A DNA stretch of 46,672 nucleotides from an uncultured Eubacteriales bacterium (lineage in GTDB: Bacteria > Bacillota > Clostridia > Oscillospirales > UMGS1783): assembly GCA_934456365.1 (NCBI GenBank), contig CAKSHC010000011.1, positions 1-46,672 on the forward strand. The letters run 5' to 3'. Below, one piece after another: positions 38,750 to 46,636 of this stretch. The stretch's first letter is position 1. Every line of letters begins with the position of its first letter. Made by a program: the position numbers and the translations under genes. The notes under the pieces were generated by a model. It worked only from the letters and a program-made list of their open reading frames with translations. It was not told where the DNA came from and made no database searches.

Positions 38750-39811
38750 ATGAAGAAAACAGTTTCTGTTATTGTGTTGCTTACCCTGATAGTCGGCATT
38801 TTGAGTGGTATTTCTGTTTTGGCTTCCGATGATACGACAAATCCCGTTTTTATGCCGCAAGAGGTTACTCTTGATCGAAAAATTGATATTGTTAAAAATG
38901 TTTCGGAAAACTTTGATCGCGAACGCTGCTTCTACGATCTCAGCACGGAGGATCCGGAGTGGGTGGAAGTTGGATCAACGGCAGCCCGCCGTCGGCTTCT
39001 TCATTTGGATGAGTCGGTTTTTACGGATTTGCCTACGGAAGAGGTATTTCGTGCGGTAATGGAATATCCTTTTATAAACGATTTGATGGCTTTTAACACT
39101 CCAGAATTGGCTGTGGAAGGACTATCGAGACATTGCACGGCCCTGAAAGTTTTTGTGTCAAGACCGGATGCGTGGCAGGTTTTGAGAGCAGCCATGTCCG
39201 ATGTGGAGGGGTTAACTGCGAAAGTGGAAACGACAACTTTGCAAAAATCTCTTTTTAATAAACATCTGGATATGTTGAATCGATATTTCATTTCTGAAAA
39301 ACAAGGACTTTCGTTTTTAAGTGGTTATAGTATTTCTTCAACATATGATGATTTGTTTCATACCGTGTATACTCCCCAAGGCAGTCCAGTTGTTACCGAG
39401 AGGCATCCGGAGGACACCCAATATGCTCGAGACAGATCAGATGCCCTGTTTTGCGCAAGCTATCCCCAAGCCCGCCTGTATCTCCACTCAAGCAATATTT
39501 ATAATTGTCATGGTTATGCATGGCATTTGGCCGAGAGAATGAAAAATTCTGAACTGAGTTTTTCTGACAGACAAGTTTGGATGATGGATCCATCGGAGTA
39601 TATGAGAGATGGCAGTTATTCTCGCGTGACACGCGTCAATCAGGCATCCCATGTTTTCTACTATAACACCAACCATTCAGCTCTTGTTCATGATGCGGTA
39701 GGAAATTCGATGGGAAATGCCTGGTTGATCTCGAAATGGTCATATGGTCCGGTGATGATTCACCGTGTAGGTGACTGTCCATATTCTGGTGCTGTTTCAC
39801 TGTGGGCCTAA
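38750..39811 (+). CDS. Secreted protein: CFYD-DPEW domain plus cysteine-hydrolase-like domain
   Basis: A 353-aa exported protein with signal peptide (1-25). The N-terminal module is shared with the next two genes: FDRERCFYDLSTEDPEW, LHLDESVFTDLPTEEV, VMEYPFINDLMAF and CTALKVF. The C-terminal domain (about 240-353) has YNCHGYAWHL (Cys near 253), DPSEYMRDGSYSRV, NHSALV (His near 309) and WLISKWSYGPVMIHRVGDCPY. That is the Cys-His layout of papain/NlpC-like hydrolases, but the family is not named here and activity is inference. Much of the gene is markedly more AT-rich than the surrounding host genes. ATG 38750 follows GAGGAG; the longer open frame upstream is the sigK antiframe and is rejected. 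Confidence 0.82.
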   Translation: MKKTVSVIVLLTLIVGILSGISVLASDDTTNPVFMPQEVTLDRKIDIVKNVSENFDRERCFYDLSTEDPEWVEVGSTAARRRLLHLDESVFTDLPTEEVFRAVMEYPFINDLMAFNTPELAVEGLSRHCTALKVFVSRPDAWQVLRAAMSDVEGLTAKVETTTLQKSLFNKHLDMLNRYFISEKQGLSFLSGYSISSTYDDLFHTVYTPQGSPVVTERHPEDTQYARDRSDALFCASYPQARLYLHSSNIYNCHGYAWHLAERMKNSELSFSDRQVWMMDPSEYMRDGSYSRVTRVNQASHVFYYNTNHSALVHDAVGNSMGNAWLISKWSYGPVMIHRVGDCPYSGAVSLWA

Positions 39812-39827
39812 TAATTAAGGAGTAAAG

Positions 39828-40355
39828 ATGAAAAAGTTATTTATTGTCATTTCCGCCCTCATGCTTCTTCTTTCCCTTGCCGCCTGCGCAAATTCCTCCC
39901 CTTCGGAGAGTGATGAAACAATTGTTGATCTCCATACCGCGCTGGAAAAGGTTCAGGAAAGCTATGACCGTGACCGATGTTTCTACGACTATGGCCCCGA
40001 GGATCCGGAATGGACGCAGAACCCCTCCGCCGCCGCCCACCGCCGCGCCCTCCATCTGGACGAATCGGTTTTCACCGATCTCCCCACCGAAGAAGTTTTG
40101 CGCGCCGTGATGGAATATCCCTTGATCGGAGATCTGATGGCTTTCGATACCTCGCAAATGGCAGTGGAAAAGGTTGCTCAACATTGCACAGCTTTGAAGG
40201 TTCTGATGCAGCGCCCCGACGCGCTGGCCGTCGTGGAGGAAGCGGAAAAGGATGTGTATGCCTATACGGGAAAGGTGGAAGCGCCGACCGATAGTAAGTA
40301 CCTTTTCCCGCGCTATCTCTCCATTTTGCATGCCGCGCTCGAGCAAGAAAAATAA
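39828..40355 (+). CDS. Lipoprotein with CFYD-DPEW domain (paralogue 2)
   Basis: A 175-aa lipoprotein with a lipobox SLAACAN (Cys near 20). The rest is the module shared with the preceding protein: YDRDRCFYDYGPEDPEW, LHLDESVFTDLPTEEVLRAVMEYPLIGDLMAFD, then HCTALKVLMQRPDA. It ends after the module and lacks the hydrolase-like domain. It begins 16 bp after the preceding stop and is likely cotranscribed. No named family was recognised. The arrangement of one hydrolase-like exported protein plus paralogous lipoproteins could be an effector with cognate binding or immunity partners; this is speculative. Confidence 0.85.
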   Translation: MKKLFIVISALMLLLSLAACANSSPSESDETIVDLHTALEKVQESYDRDRCFYDYGPEDPEWTQNPSAAAHRRALHLDESVFTDLPTEEVLRAVMEYPLIGDLMAFDTSQMAVEKVAQHCTALKVLMQRPDALAVVEEAEKDVYAYTGKVEAPTDSKYLFPRYLSILHAALEQEK

Positions 40356-40388
40356 TAGAAATTTTCCCGCCGCAAAAAGGAGGACATT

Positions 40389-40871
40389 ATGAAACGCGTT
40401 TTAGCTGCCTTTCTCGCCCTTTTGCTTCTGCTTCCCCTCGCCGCTTGCACGCAGACGCAAGCGGAGGAATTCCCACCGGGCTATTTCCGTCCGGAGGTAA
40501 TATGGATAGAGGAGGTACAGGAAGGATTTGATCGGGAGCGCTGCTTCTACGACCTGAGCACGGAAGACCCGGAATGGAAGCAGAACCCCTCCACCGCCGG
40601 CCATCGCCGCGCCCTCCATCTGGACGAATCGGTTTTCACCGACCTGCCCAGAGAAGCATCGGAAATGTTCCAATGTATCAAATACGAGGACAAGCGTGAG
40701 GTATTTGGCTTAAAAATACATAGCTTTTCGACGCTCGACAAAATTAAAAAGTACGACGGCTCTGGCAATGAGGAAAATGCCGAAAAGCCTTATTCTATCA
40801 AGGTTGGAGAGATAGAACGGACTATAAATCTATACGCTATCGCTTCAACAAAATTTCAAGTTGCTGTCTAA
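40389..40871 (+). CDS. Chimeric lipoprotein: host CFYD-DPEW N-terminus fused to mobile-element tail
   Basis: A 160-aa lipoprotein with lipobox PLAACTQ (Cys near 20). Residues 21-86 match the two preceding paralogues up to LHLDESVFTDLP. At residue 87 the homology stops and an unrelated tail begins with PREASEMF. That tail is homologous to the fragment at 46124-46333 (shared REASEMF, GL-x-x-HS, DK-x-x-KY, RTIN-x-YA). The switch coincides with a 26-bp repeat and a fall in GC. The reading frame is intact, but the product is probably a by-product of the insertion rather than a functional design. Confidence 0.8.
   Translation: MKRVLAAFLALLLLLPLAACTQTQAEEFPPGYFRPEVIWIEEVQEGFDRERCFYDLSTEDPEWKQNPSTAGHRRALHLDESVFTDLPREASEMFQCIKYEDKREVFGLKIHSFSTLDKIKKYDGSGNEENAEKPYSIKVGEIERTINLYAIASTKFQVAV
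40647..40672 (+). repeat. 26-bp direct repeat, left copy
   Basis: It is identical over 26 bp to 46124-46149 in the same orientation, and encodes PREASEMF in both places. It marks the junction between host lipoprotein sequence and the AT-rich island. Confidence 0.9.
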
Positions 40872-40922
40872 TTCAATATCAGCCCCGTATGCTTCAATTG
40901 TGGACAAGCCATCCACCTTATC

Positions 40923-40970
40923 AATAGCGAACTACCCACTCGAAAACAAACAAGTGGGTAGTTCGCTATT
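40923..40970. promoter_or_regulatory. 18-bp inverted repeat, candidate AbiEi operator
   Basis: Perfect 18-bp arms (40923-40940 and 40953-40970) enclose a 12-nt loop. The right arm ends inside the -35 box of the abiE promoter. AbiEi antitoxins are known to repress their own operon through inverted repeats, so this is a likely site. A factor-independent hairpin ending the preceding gene is an alternative. Confidence 0.6.
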
Positions 40971-40998
40971 GACTTTCTATATGAAAATAGTATATAAT
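40969..40998 (+). promoter_or_regulatory. Promoter of the abiE-ham operon
   Basis: TTGACT (40969-40974) and TATAAT (40993-40998) are 18 bp apart; an overlapping TATATA gives 16 bp. It overlaps the inverted repeat, as expected for autoregulation. Confidence 0.75.
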
Positions 40999-41057
40999 AA
41001 TATAGTAAAGTACCCGACCGATTAACGAATTTGAGGCAATTAAGTAGAGGTGTGCGA

Positions 41058-41666
41058 ATGCTGCGTGAAAATGATATTAAAGTGGTGAGAAAGATTTTTG
41101 AGCAACATCATTATGTGATGTCTACTGCCGAAATTCTTAAAGCCAAGCTATATTATGCCGACATTAAACAGCTTTTGGACGAAGGCTATATTGAAAGAAT
41201 AAGACGTGGTTATTATCATTGGATTGAAAGCTGTGAAACCAGAGAAATAGTTATCATCAACACATTGTTTCCAGATGCTGTTCTTTGCATGGAAACAGCG
41301 CTGTTTTATTACAAGTATAGTGATAGAAACCCTGCCGAATGGAGTTTTGCAATAGATAGGAATGTTTCAAAATTGCGAACTAACATAGAGTATCCATTTA
41401 TTAAAGCATATCGCATTGAGCCAGAGTTGGTTACGCTTGGCGAAACAACCGGCAAAATCGATTTTACAAAAGTCCGAATTTATGACCGTGACAGGACGAT
41501 ATGTGACGTTCTAAAAAATATGAGTAAAATGGATAAGGAAATTTTCAATAAAGCAATACAGGGATATGTTAATGACCCGAAAAAGAATATCCCCAATCTT
41601 ATGATGTATGCTAAGAAGCTGCGTGTGCAGAAAAAGGTAAAAGAACTGATAGGAGTGTGGTTGTAA
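41058..41666 (+). CDS. abiEi: AbiEi antitoxin (type IV toxin-antitoxin)
   Basis: A 202-aa protein with an N-terminal winged-helix domain (about 5-65: STAEILKAKLYYADIKQLLDEGYIERIRRGYYHW). The AbiEi C-terminal antitoxin domain follows, with PDAVLCMETALFYYKYSDRNP and KVRIYDRDRTICDVLKN. In characterised systems AbiEi counters the AbiEii nucleotidyltransferase and represses the operon through inverted repeats; such a repeat lies at the promoter. The start is ATG 41058 with an AGAGGTG site, and not the upstream TTG. The stop codon overlaps the abiEii start (TAATG). Confidence 0.9.
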   Translation: MLRENDIKVVRKIFEQHHYVMSTAEILKAKLYYADIKQLLDEGYIERIRRGYYHWIESCETREIVIINTLFPDAVLCMETALFYYKYSDRNPAEWSFAIDRNVSKLRTNIEYPFIKAYRIEPELVTLGETTGKIDFTKVRIYDRDRTICDVLKNMSKMDKEIFNKAIQGYVNDPKKNIPNLMMYAKKLRVQKKVKELIGVWL

Positions 41667-42562
41667 TGGCAGATAAAGCAGCTTCCGTTTTGGCAAAGCT
41701 CAGAAATAAGGCAAAAGCTTCAGGCATCAGTTATCAGCAATGCCTACAGCTTTTTGTTCAAGAAGAATTTCTGAGAAAGTTATCGAAATCGGGGTATGGA
41801 GATACGCTGATACTCAAAGGCGGACTGTTCATTTATACCCTAACCAATTTTGAAAGCAGAGCTACTATTGATGTCGATTTTCTGCTCCGTGGATACCCTA
41901 ATTCTATAGAAGATATAAAAGATTTGATTGGTAAAATTATTGACACGCCAACAGGCAACGATTATATAGAAATGCGGGCAAAAGGATTTGAGGAGATTTC
42001 TCCACAAAGAAAATATCACGGTATCAGTACACAAATTATTGCTCAAATAAAGAATGTACGTGTGCCGTTCAACATTGACATTGGTGTGGGTGATATTATA
42101 TTCCCCCGTGCTGAAGAACGCACCATCAATACACAACTTCCAGACTTTGAGGCACCGATAATCAAAACTTATTCACTTGAAAGCACCATTGCCGAGAAGT
42201 TTGATGCTATATTGCAGCGCTTTGAGCTGACAGGAAGAATGAAAGATTTTTACGATATTTATTATCTTTCAAGGACATTCAATTTTGACGGAGAGAGATT
42301 GCAATCCGCTATATTTAACACCTTGCAGCGGCGTGGCACTCCCTACGATAGAGATAGCTTTAAGCGGGTTGTTTCACTTGCCGATGACGAGGATATGCAA
42401 AAGCGTTGGAAGTACTTTTTGAAAACAATAAAAGATGATACACTTGAGTTTCCGCTTGTCATTGCTGAAATCCAGACTTTCCTTGAACCTGTATTTGATG
42501 CGATTGTCAATGAGGAAGAATTCCATAAAATGTGGCTGTCAGATAGTCAACATTGGACTTAA
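41666..42562 (+). CDS. abiEii: AbiEii toxin, nucleotidyltransferase
   Basis: A 298-aa toxin of the AbiEii/AbiGii family with a DNA polymerase-beta-like nucleotidyltransferase fold. The catalytic pattern is visible: KGGLFIYTL (GG near 52-53) followed by ATIDVDF with the metal-binding aspartates near 69 and 71. SLESTIAEKFDAI and MKDFYDIYYL follow, as is usual in the family. Relatives of this kind have been shown to modify tRNA and halt growth, aborting phage infection. ATG 41666 overlaps the abiEi stop by 1 bp, with AGGAG 10 bp upstream. It is followed after 9 bp by hamA, placing toxin-antitoxin and Hachiman in one transcript. Confidence 0.93.
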   Translation: MADKAASVLAKLRNKAKASGISYQQCLQLFVQEEFLRKLSKSGYGDTLILKGGLFIYTLTNFESRATIDVDFLLRGYPNSIEDIKDLIGKIIDTPTGNDYIEMRAKGFEEISPQRKYHGISTQIIAQIKNVRVPFNIDIGVGDIIFPRAEERTINTQLPDFEAPIIKTYSLESTIAEKFDAILQRFELTGRMKDFYDIYYLSRTFNFDGERLQSAIFNTLQRRGTPYDRDSFKRVVSLADDEDMQKRWKYFLKTIKDDTLEFPLVIAEIQTFLEPVFDAIVNEEEFHKMWLSDSQHWT

Positions 42563-42571
42563 GGTGATGAT

Positions 42572-43507
42572 ATGAATTTTATAAAAGAAGCACTCGATAA
42601 TTTAATCAGAGGAAATGCCAGTAGTTTGGCTGCCTACCTTCTTGAAGTCTGTAAAAATGAGTATGTTGATTCAACAAAAGCAGAAATGCACATCTATATG
42701 CTGAGACTTGATGGAAATAACAGACCTCGAATTAGTGACCTCGCATCCTACATATCTTGCTGTATCATTGATTACTGTATTCCAGCTGAAGAAATAGCTC
42801 GTGCTAAAAAGCTTGATGAAGAACATAACACCACTCAGAATATTATGAAGTTATGCAAGAAGGCGGAAGGGCTATTTACTAATTTAAAAAATACAGGTGA
42901 AGGCGGAGAATTACTGCTCTCTATTATGACGCAAAGCGTTTTGAAAATCCCGCAGGTTTTATGTAAGATGCCTTTAAAGACTAATCCACAAGTTCATTAT
43001 CACGGTGCTGATGGATTGTATGGCAAATACGATGAGGATACCAAAAAATTCTGTTTATATTGGGGAGAGTCAAAACTGTATTCCAATGTAGATGAAGCCT
43101 TATCTAAATGTTTTGACAGCATTAAGCCGTTACTCGTTGAAGAAGGGGCAACTGGTTCTCAACGAGAACGTGATTTAACACTATTTCGTGATAATATTGA
43201 CTTCAACAACGATGATTTAGAAAATGCTATCCTTTCTTACTTAAATCCAGATGACCCCAACTATTTAAAATTGGAATATAGAGGGGTATGCCTTATCGGA
43301 TATGACGAAGATGCCTACCCCAAAGACCTGTCTGGTGTCGAAGCAACAATTCAAAGTACGATACAAAATAGAATATCAGAATTCAAATCGAAAATTTCAA
43401 GCAGATTGAAATACAGAACGCCATTGGATGATTTTCGACTTGATATATTTCTTATTCCTTTCTCAGATGTTGAAGAATTTAGAAAAAAGTTTTTGGAGGT
43501 GATTTAA
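42572..43507 (+). CDS. hamA: HamA, Hachiman nuclease subunit (DUF1837)
   Basis: A 311-aa DUF1837 protein, the effector of the Hachiman anti-phage system. GEGGELLLSIM and HYHGADGLYGKYDE are characteristic. FCLYWGESKLYSN gives a PD-(D/E)xK-like set: Asp147, then Glu166-x-Lys168. In studied Hachiman systems HamA is a DNA nuclease held in check by the HamB helicase until damaged or phage DNA is sensed. AAGGTGATG lies about 8 bp before the ATG. The stop codon is directly adjacent to the hamB start. Confidence 0.93.
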   Translation: MNFIKEALDNLIRGNASSLAAYLLEVCKNEYVDSTKAEMHIYMLRLDGNNRPRISDLASYISCCIIDYCIPAEEIARAKKLDEEHNTTQNIMKLCKKAEGLFTNLKNTGEGGELLLSIMTQSVLKIPQVLCKMPLKTNPQVHYHGADGLYGKYDEDTKKFCLYWGESKLYSNVDEALSKCFDSIKPLLVEEGATGSQRERDLTLFRDNIDFNNDDLENAILSYLNPDDPNYLKLEYRGVCLIGYDEDAYPKDLSGVEATIQSTIQNRISEFKSKISSRLKYRTPLDDFRLDIFLIPFSDVEEFRKKFLEVI

Positions 43508-46072
43508 ATGTCATTAAACAGCCTGATTAATAGATTGACCTCTACAAATTACTTTATAGAGCGCTATAACGCTTTACTGCTTCATTCTGTTAGAACACAG
43601 TTTCCATCCTTGATTTATGAACATGAGGGAGAGCAAATAGACTGGAATTATTTAATAACTTGTGCGAGTTTATTTGCTCAATCTAAGGATGGAAATGTTT
43701 TGGATATGGCATATCGAATTTGCCAGACTTGCATAACACAAAATGACCTTGAAATTGAATATCATAATGCGTGTGCAGCAATTTTCGATGTATTGACCAA
43801 TTCTCCAGCAATTTCATTATCAAAGCAGAGAGCGTACATTAATGACGATTACTTGTCAAATCTCCCAATACAGTGTGCGTTAGATGTGAAACGCAAACAA
43901 TTTTCCAACACAATCAGTGATGGTGACAATTTCATATTCCTTAATGATTTCCAAAAAGAAGTATATGATTCTTTTGACAATACAAAGTTGCTTTCTATTT
44001 CCGCCCCAACATCGGCAGGTAAATCATTTATATTATTACAAATGATAAAAGAATTCATTTCCAATAATTCTCTTGTAAAAATAGCGTATATTGTTCCTAC
44101 ACGGGCATTAATTCAACAGGTAGAATTTGATATTAGGGAAATAATAAAGAAATGCAACCTTGTAGCTGATGTAAGCAGTATACCAGTCAAGCCCGATAAT
44201 TGGAATACTATGGCTTGTGTAATGATTTTTACGCAGGAGCGACTGCAATGGATTATAAGCGAAGCTACTGATATAACATTTGATTTTATCATTGTAGATG
44301 AGGCTCAAAAAATTGGCGATGGGTCAAGGGGAATTTTACTTCAGCAGGTATTGCAACAAATAGCTGTTAATGATGTTACCCGCTTTATATTTGCAAGCCC
44401 GATGTCAGAAAATCCATCATCGCTTCTAAAAATAATTAATTATTCGGATGAAATATCTCCTCAGAGTAAACAAGTGATTTCAGAAATAGCTACCGTTAAT
44501 CAAAATCTGATTTGGGTTTATAAAGATGGGGCGGGAACGGAAAAATGGCAGATGGATTTATTGTCAAAGGGAGAACGAATTAATTTAGGCTTTATAAATA
44601 CAGATAGAATTACTAAAACATCAATGAGATTACCAGTCTTGGCATTTACGCTTTCTGGTTCAAAAAAAGGAAATCTCATATATTGTAATGGTGCCGCCGA
44701 AGCTGAGAAAACAGCTATCCAATTGATGAGCCTAATATTAGATAAAACACCTGATTTGGAGGTGTCCATACGAGTTAAAGAGTTAATTAAACTTGTAAAG
44801 AAAACAATACATCCGAATTATGCGTTGGTTGAAGTCTTAAAAGCGGGAGTGGCATTTCATTATGGGAATATGCCTTTGAGCATAAGAAACGAAATTGAAG
44901 CTTTATTTAAAAACGGTGATATATCTTTTCTGGTATGCACTTCAACGCTTGTCGAAGGCGTAAATCTTCCCGCAAAATCTATATACATTCGTGGTCCTCA
45001 AAAAGGCAAAAACAATCCTATGAGTGAGATGGACTTTTGGAATTTGGCGGGAAGGGCTGGCAGACAAGGCAAGGAGTTTCAAGGCAATATAATATGTTTG
45101 GATGCAACTGATGAATCTGTGTGGAAAAACGGGACTCCGCTTGAACGAAAAAAATATTTAATCAAGGGCACTGTAGAATCAGTTGTGGAAACGAAATCGC
45201 AAGAACTCATAAACTATATTGGTGCAAAAGATGAAACAGTAAATAAAGACGCACAGTTAGACTACGCATATACATATTTTTTGAGTGCATTTTTTCAATA
45301 TGAGGCAATTTCTAAATCTCCCCTCACTAAGCTGTATGGCGAAGAATTTTGTAAATCAATAGATAACGCTTTTCAAAGTGCTTTGTCGAATGTGGAGATT
45401 CCATCTCCTTTGTTGTCAAAAAATCAAGGTGTAAATCCGCTGGCACAGCAAAAACTACTAGATTACTTTAGAAATTCAAATAAAAGTGTTGAGGAGTTAA
45501 TCCCACCATATCCAGAAAATGATGATGCGCAAGAGAAATATATGCACATTATAGGAAGAATTTCTAAGTATATCACTGGCGACTCATATAAACTGAATAT
45601 GTCACGTTCAATTCTGGTTACAGGATGGATGCGAGGATATGGGTTGGCACGTATTATTAACGACAATATTAGATGGAATAAAAAACACAATCCGAGCAAA
45701 AAATTAGCAACCATCATTCGTGATACTATGCGGGAAATTGAAGAATTTGCACGGTTTAGATTTTTAAAATATACTACGTGCTACTTGGATGTACTCAAAT
45801 ATTATCTTGTGGCTGCTGATAATGTAGAAGCAGTAAAACAAATCCCAGAAATCAGTTTGTGGTTGGAATTTGGCGCATCAAAAGCGACACAGATTTCTTT
45901 GATGTCAATGGGCTTTACTCGTACCGCTGCTCTTGAATTATCGGAATTAATGGTATCAGACGATTATGACAAAGCGAAATGTATGAATTGGTTTAGCAAA
46001 AATGATGTCCACTCGATGGACATCTCACCAACAATTCTGCAAGAAGTTGATAAGGTCCTTAGTTTGCAGTAA
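43508..46072 (+). CDS. hamB: HamB, Hachiman superfamily 2 helicase
   Basis: An 854-aa SF2 DNA helicase, sensor subunit of Hachiman. The N-terminal region (1-150) is helical. Walker A is SAPTSAGKS (Lys172). Motif Ia is YIVPTRALI, Walker B is IVDEAQ (264-267), and motif III is FASPMSENP. Motif IV/V is CTSTLVEGVNLPAKSIYIRGPQKG, and motif VI is NLAGRAGRQGK (near 515). About 300 C-terminal residues follow, as in Ski2-like helicases. GGAGGTGATT lies at the end of hamA, and the start abuts the hamA stop, giving coupled translation. All catalytic motifs are intact, so the system looks functional. Confidence 0.94.
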   Translation: MSLNSLINRLTSTNYFIERYNALLLHSVRTQFPSLIYEHEGEQIDWNYLITCASLFAQSKDGNVLDMAYRICQTCITQNDLEIEYHNACAAIFDVLTNSPAISLSKQRAYINDDYLSNLPIQCALDVKRKQFSNTISDGDNFIFLNDFQKEVYDSFDNTKLLSISAPTSAGKSFILLQMIKEFISNNSLVKIAYIVPTRALIQQVEFDIREIIKKCNLVADVSSIPVKPDNWNTMACVMIFTQERLQWIISEATDITFDFIIVDEAQKIGDGSRGILLQQVLQQIAVNDVTRFIFASPMSENPSSLLKIINYSDEISPQSKQVISEIATVNQNLIWVYKDGAGTEKWQMDLLSKGERINLGFINTDRITKTSMRLPVLAFTLSGSKKGNLIYCNGAAEAEKTAIQLMSLILDKTPDLEVSIRVKELIKLVKKTIHPNYALVEVLKAGVAFHYGNMPLSIRNEIEALFKNGDISFLVCTSTLVEGVNLPAKSIYIRGPQKGKNNPMSEMDFWNLAGRAGRQGKEFQGNIICLDATDESVWKNGTPLERKKYLIKGTVESVVETKSQELINYIGAKDETVNKDAQLDYAYTYFLSAFFQYEAISKSPLTKLYGEEFCKSIDNAFQSALSNVEIPSPLLSKNQGVNPLAQQKLLDYFRNSNKSVEELIPPYPENDDAQEKYMHIIGRISKYITGDSYKLNMSRSILVTGWMRGYGLARIINDNIRWNKKHNPSKKLATIIRDTMREIEEFARFRFLKYTTCYLDVLKYYLVAADNVEAVKQIPEISLWLEFGASKATQISLMSMGFTRTAALELSELMVSDDYDKAKCMNWFSKNDVHSMDISPTILQEVDKVLSLQ

Positions 46073-46333
46073 TTCACGGCAATATTCCTTCGTTGTGAAT
46101 GGTATCATTTTCAAAATTTTCGACCCAGAGAAGCATCGGAAATGTTCCACAGCGCAAATTCAGCTCAAAATCCTGCGTTTCGGGGGCTTTGGGTACATAG
46201 CTTAAAGACCTCGGACAAGGTATTGAAGTACGGCGAAAACAATAAAGTAGACTTCTCCGAGCATCCGACGGTAGTTAAGCGTGGCAGCGTGAGAACAATC
46301 AACATTTATGCTGCTGTTCCCGATGTAGCGTAG
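46073..46333 (+). pseudogene. 5'-truncated mobile-element gene fragment
   Basis: Right after the hamB stop and in the same frame, an open stretch of 86 codons runs to TAG at 46331. It has no start codon or ribosome site of its own. It reads CEWYHFQNFRPREASEMF, then GLWVHSLKTSDKVLKY and RTINIYAAVPDVA. It is the homologous 3' part of the tail fused to the lipoprotein at 40389-40871. The family is not recognised. It is best explained as the remains of a gene split by arrival of the defence cassette. Confidence 0.65.
46124..46149 (+). repeat. 26-bp direct repeat, right copy
   Basis: Identical to 40647-40672, same orientation, 5477 bp away. It falls inside the truncated gene fragment. Confidence 0.9.
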
Positions 46334-46356
46334 GACAAGCTATTGCACATTGGAAC

Positions 46357-46384
46357 TTAACACAAACCTACGGTACAGTATAAA
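46357..46384 (+). promoter_or_regulatory. Possible promoter of the 59-aa gene
   Basis: TTAACA (46357-46362) and TATAAA (46379-46384), 16 bp apart, 18 bp before the start codon. The leader would be very short. Confidence 0.4.
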
Positions 46385-46402
46385 CGCAAGGAGGTCGAGC
46401 GT

Positions 46403-46582
46403 ATGAAAGACAAAACTACTCATCTATATGTAGACAGTCACGAAAGAACGCTGATATTACATAGCCTTGTGGAGCTGAAAAATGCTCTTATACGGCAAGG
46501 CAGATATACGGACTGCATTGACGAACTTATTTTCAAGGTAGCCAATGCGCCCGTCAAGAAAATGAAAATCGAATATGTCTAA
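46403..46582 (+). CDS. Small protein of mobile-element type (59 aa)
   Basis: A short gene with a strong AAGGAGG 8 bp before the ATG and a terminator after it. The product begins MKDKTTHLYVDSHERTLIL and ends VKKMKIEYV. It has no membrane segment. It resembles the small conserved proteins seen on clostridial integrative conjugative elements, from memory and without a family name. Its function is unknown. Confidence 0.65.
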   Translation: MKDKTTHLYVDSHERTLILHSLVELKNALIRQGRYTDCIDELIFKVANAPVKKMKIEYV

Positions 46583-46597
46583 GGCAATTCAAGTATG

Positions 46598-46636
46598 AGC
46601 CGCTTATTCTTTTCCATAAGAGTAAGCGGCTTTTTT
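46598..46636 (+). terminator. Intrinsic terminator after the 59-aa gene
   Basis: A 9-bp stem AGCCGCTTA / TAAGCGGCT (46598-46606, 46623-46631) with a 16-nt loop, followed by T's. Confidence 0.85.
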
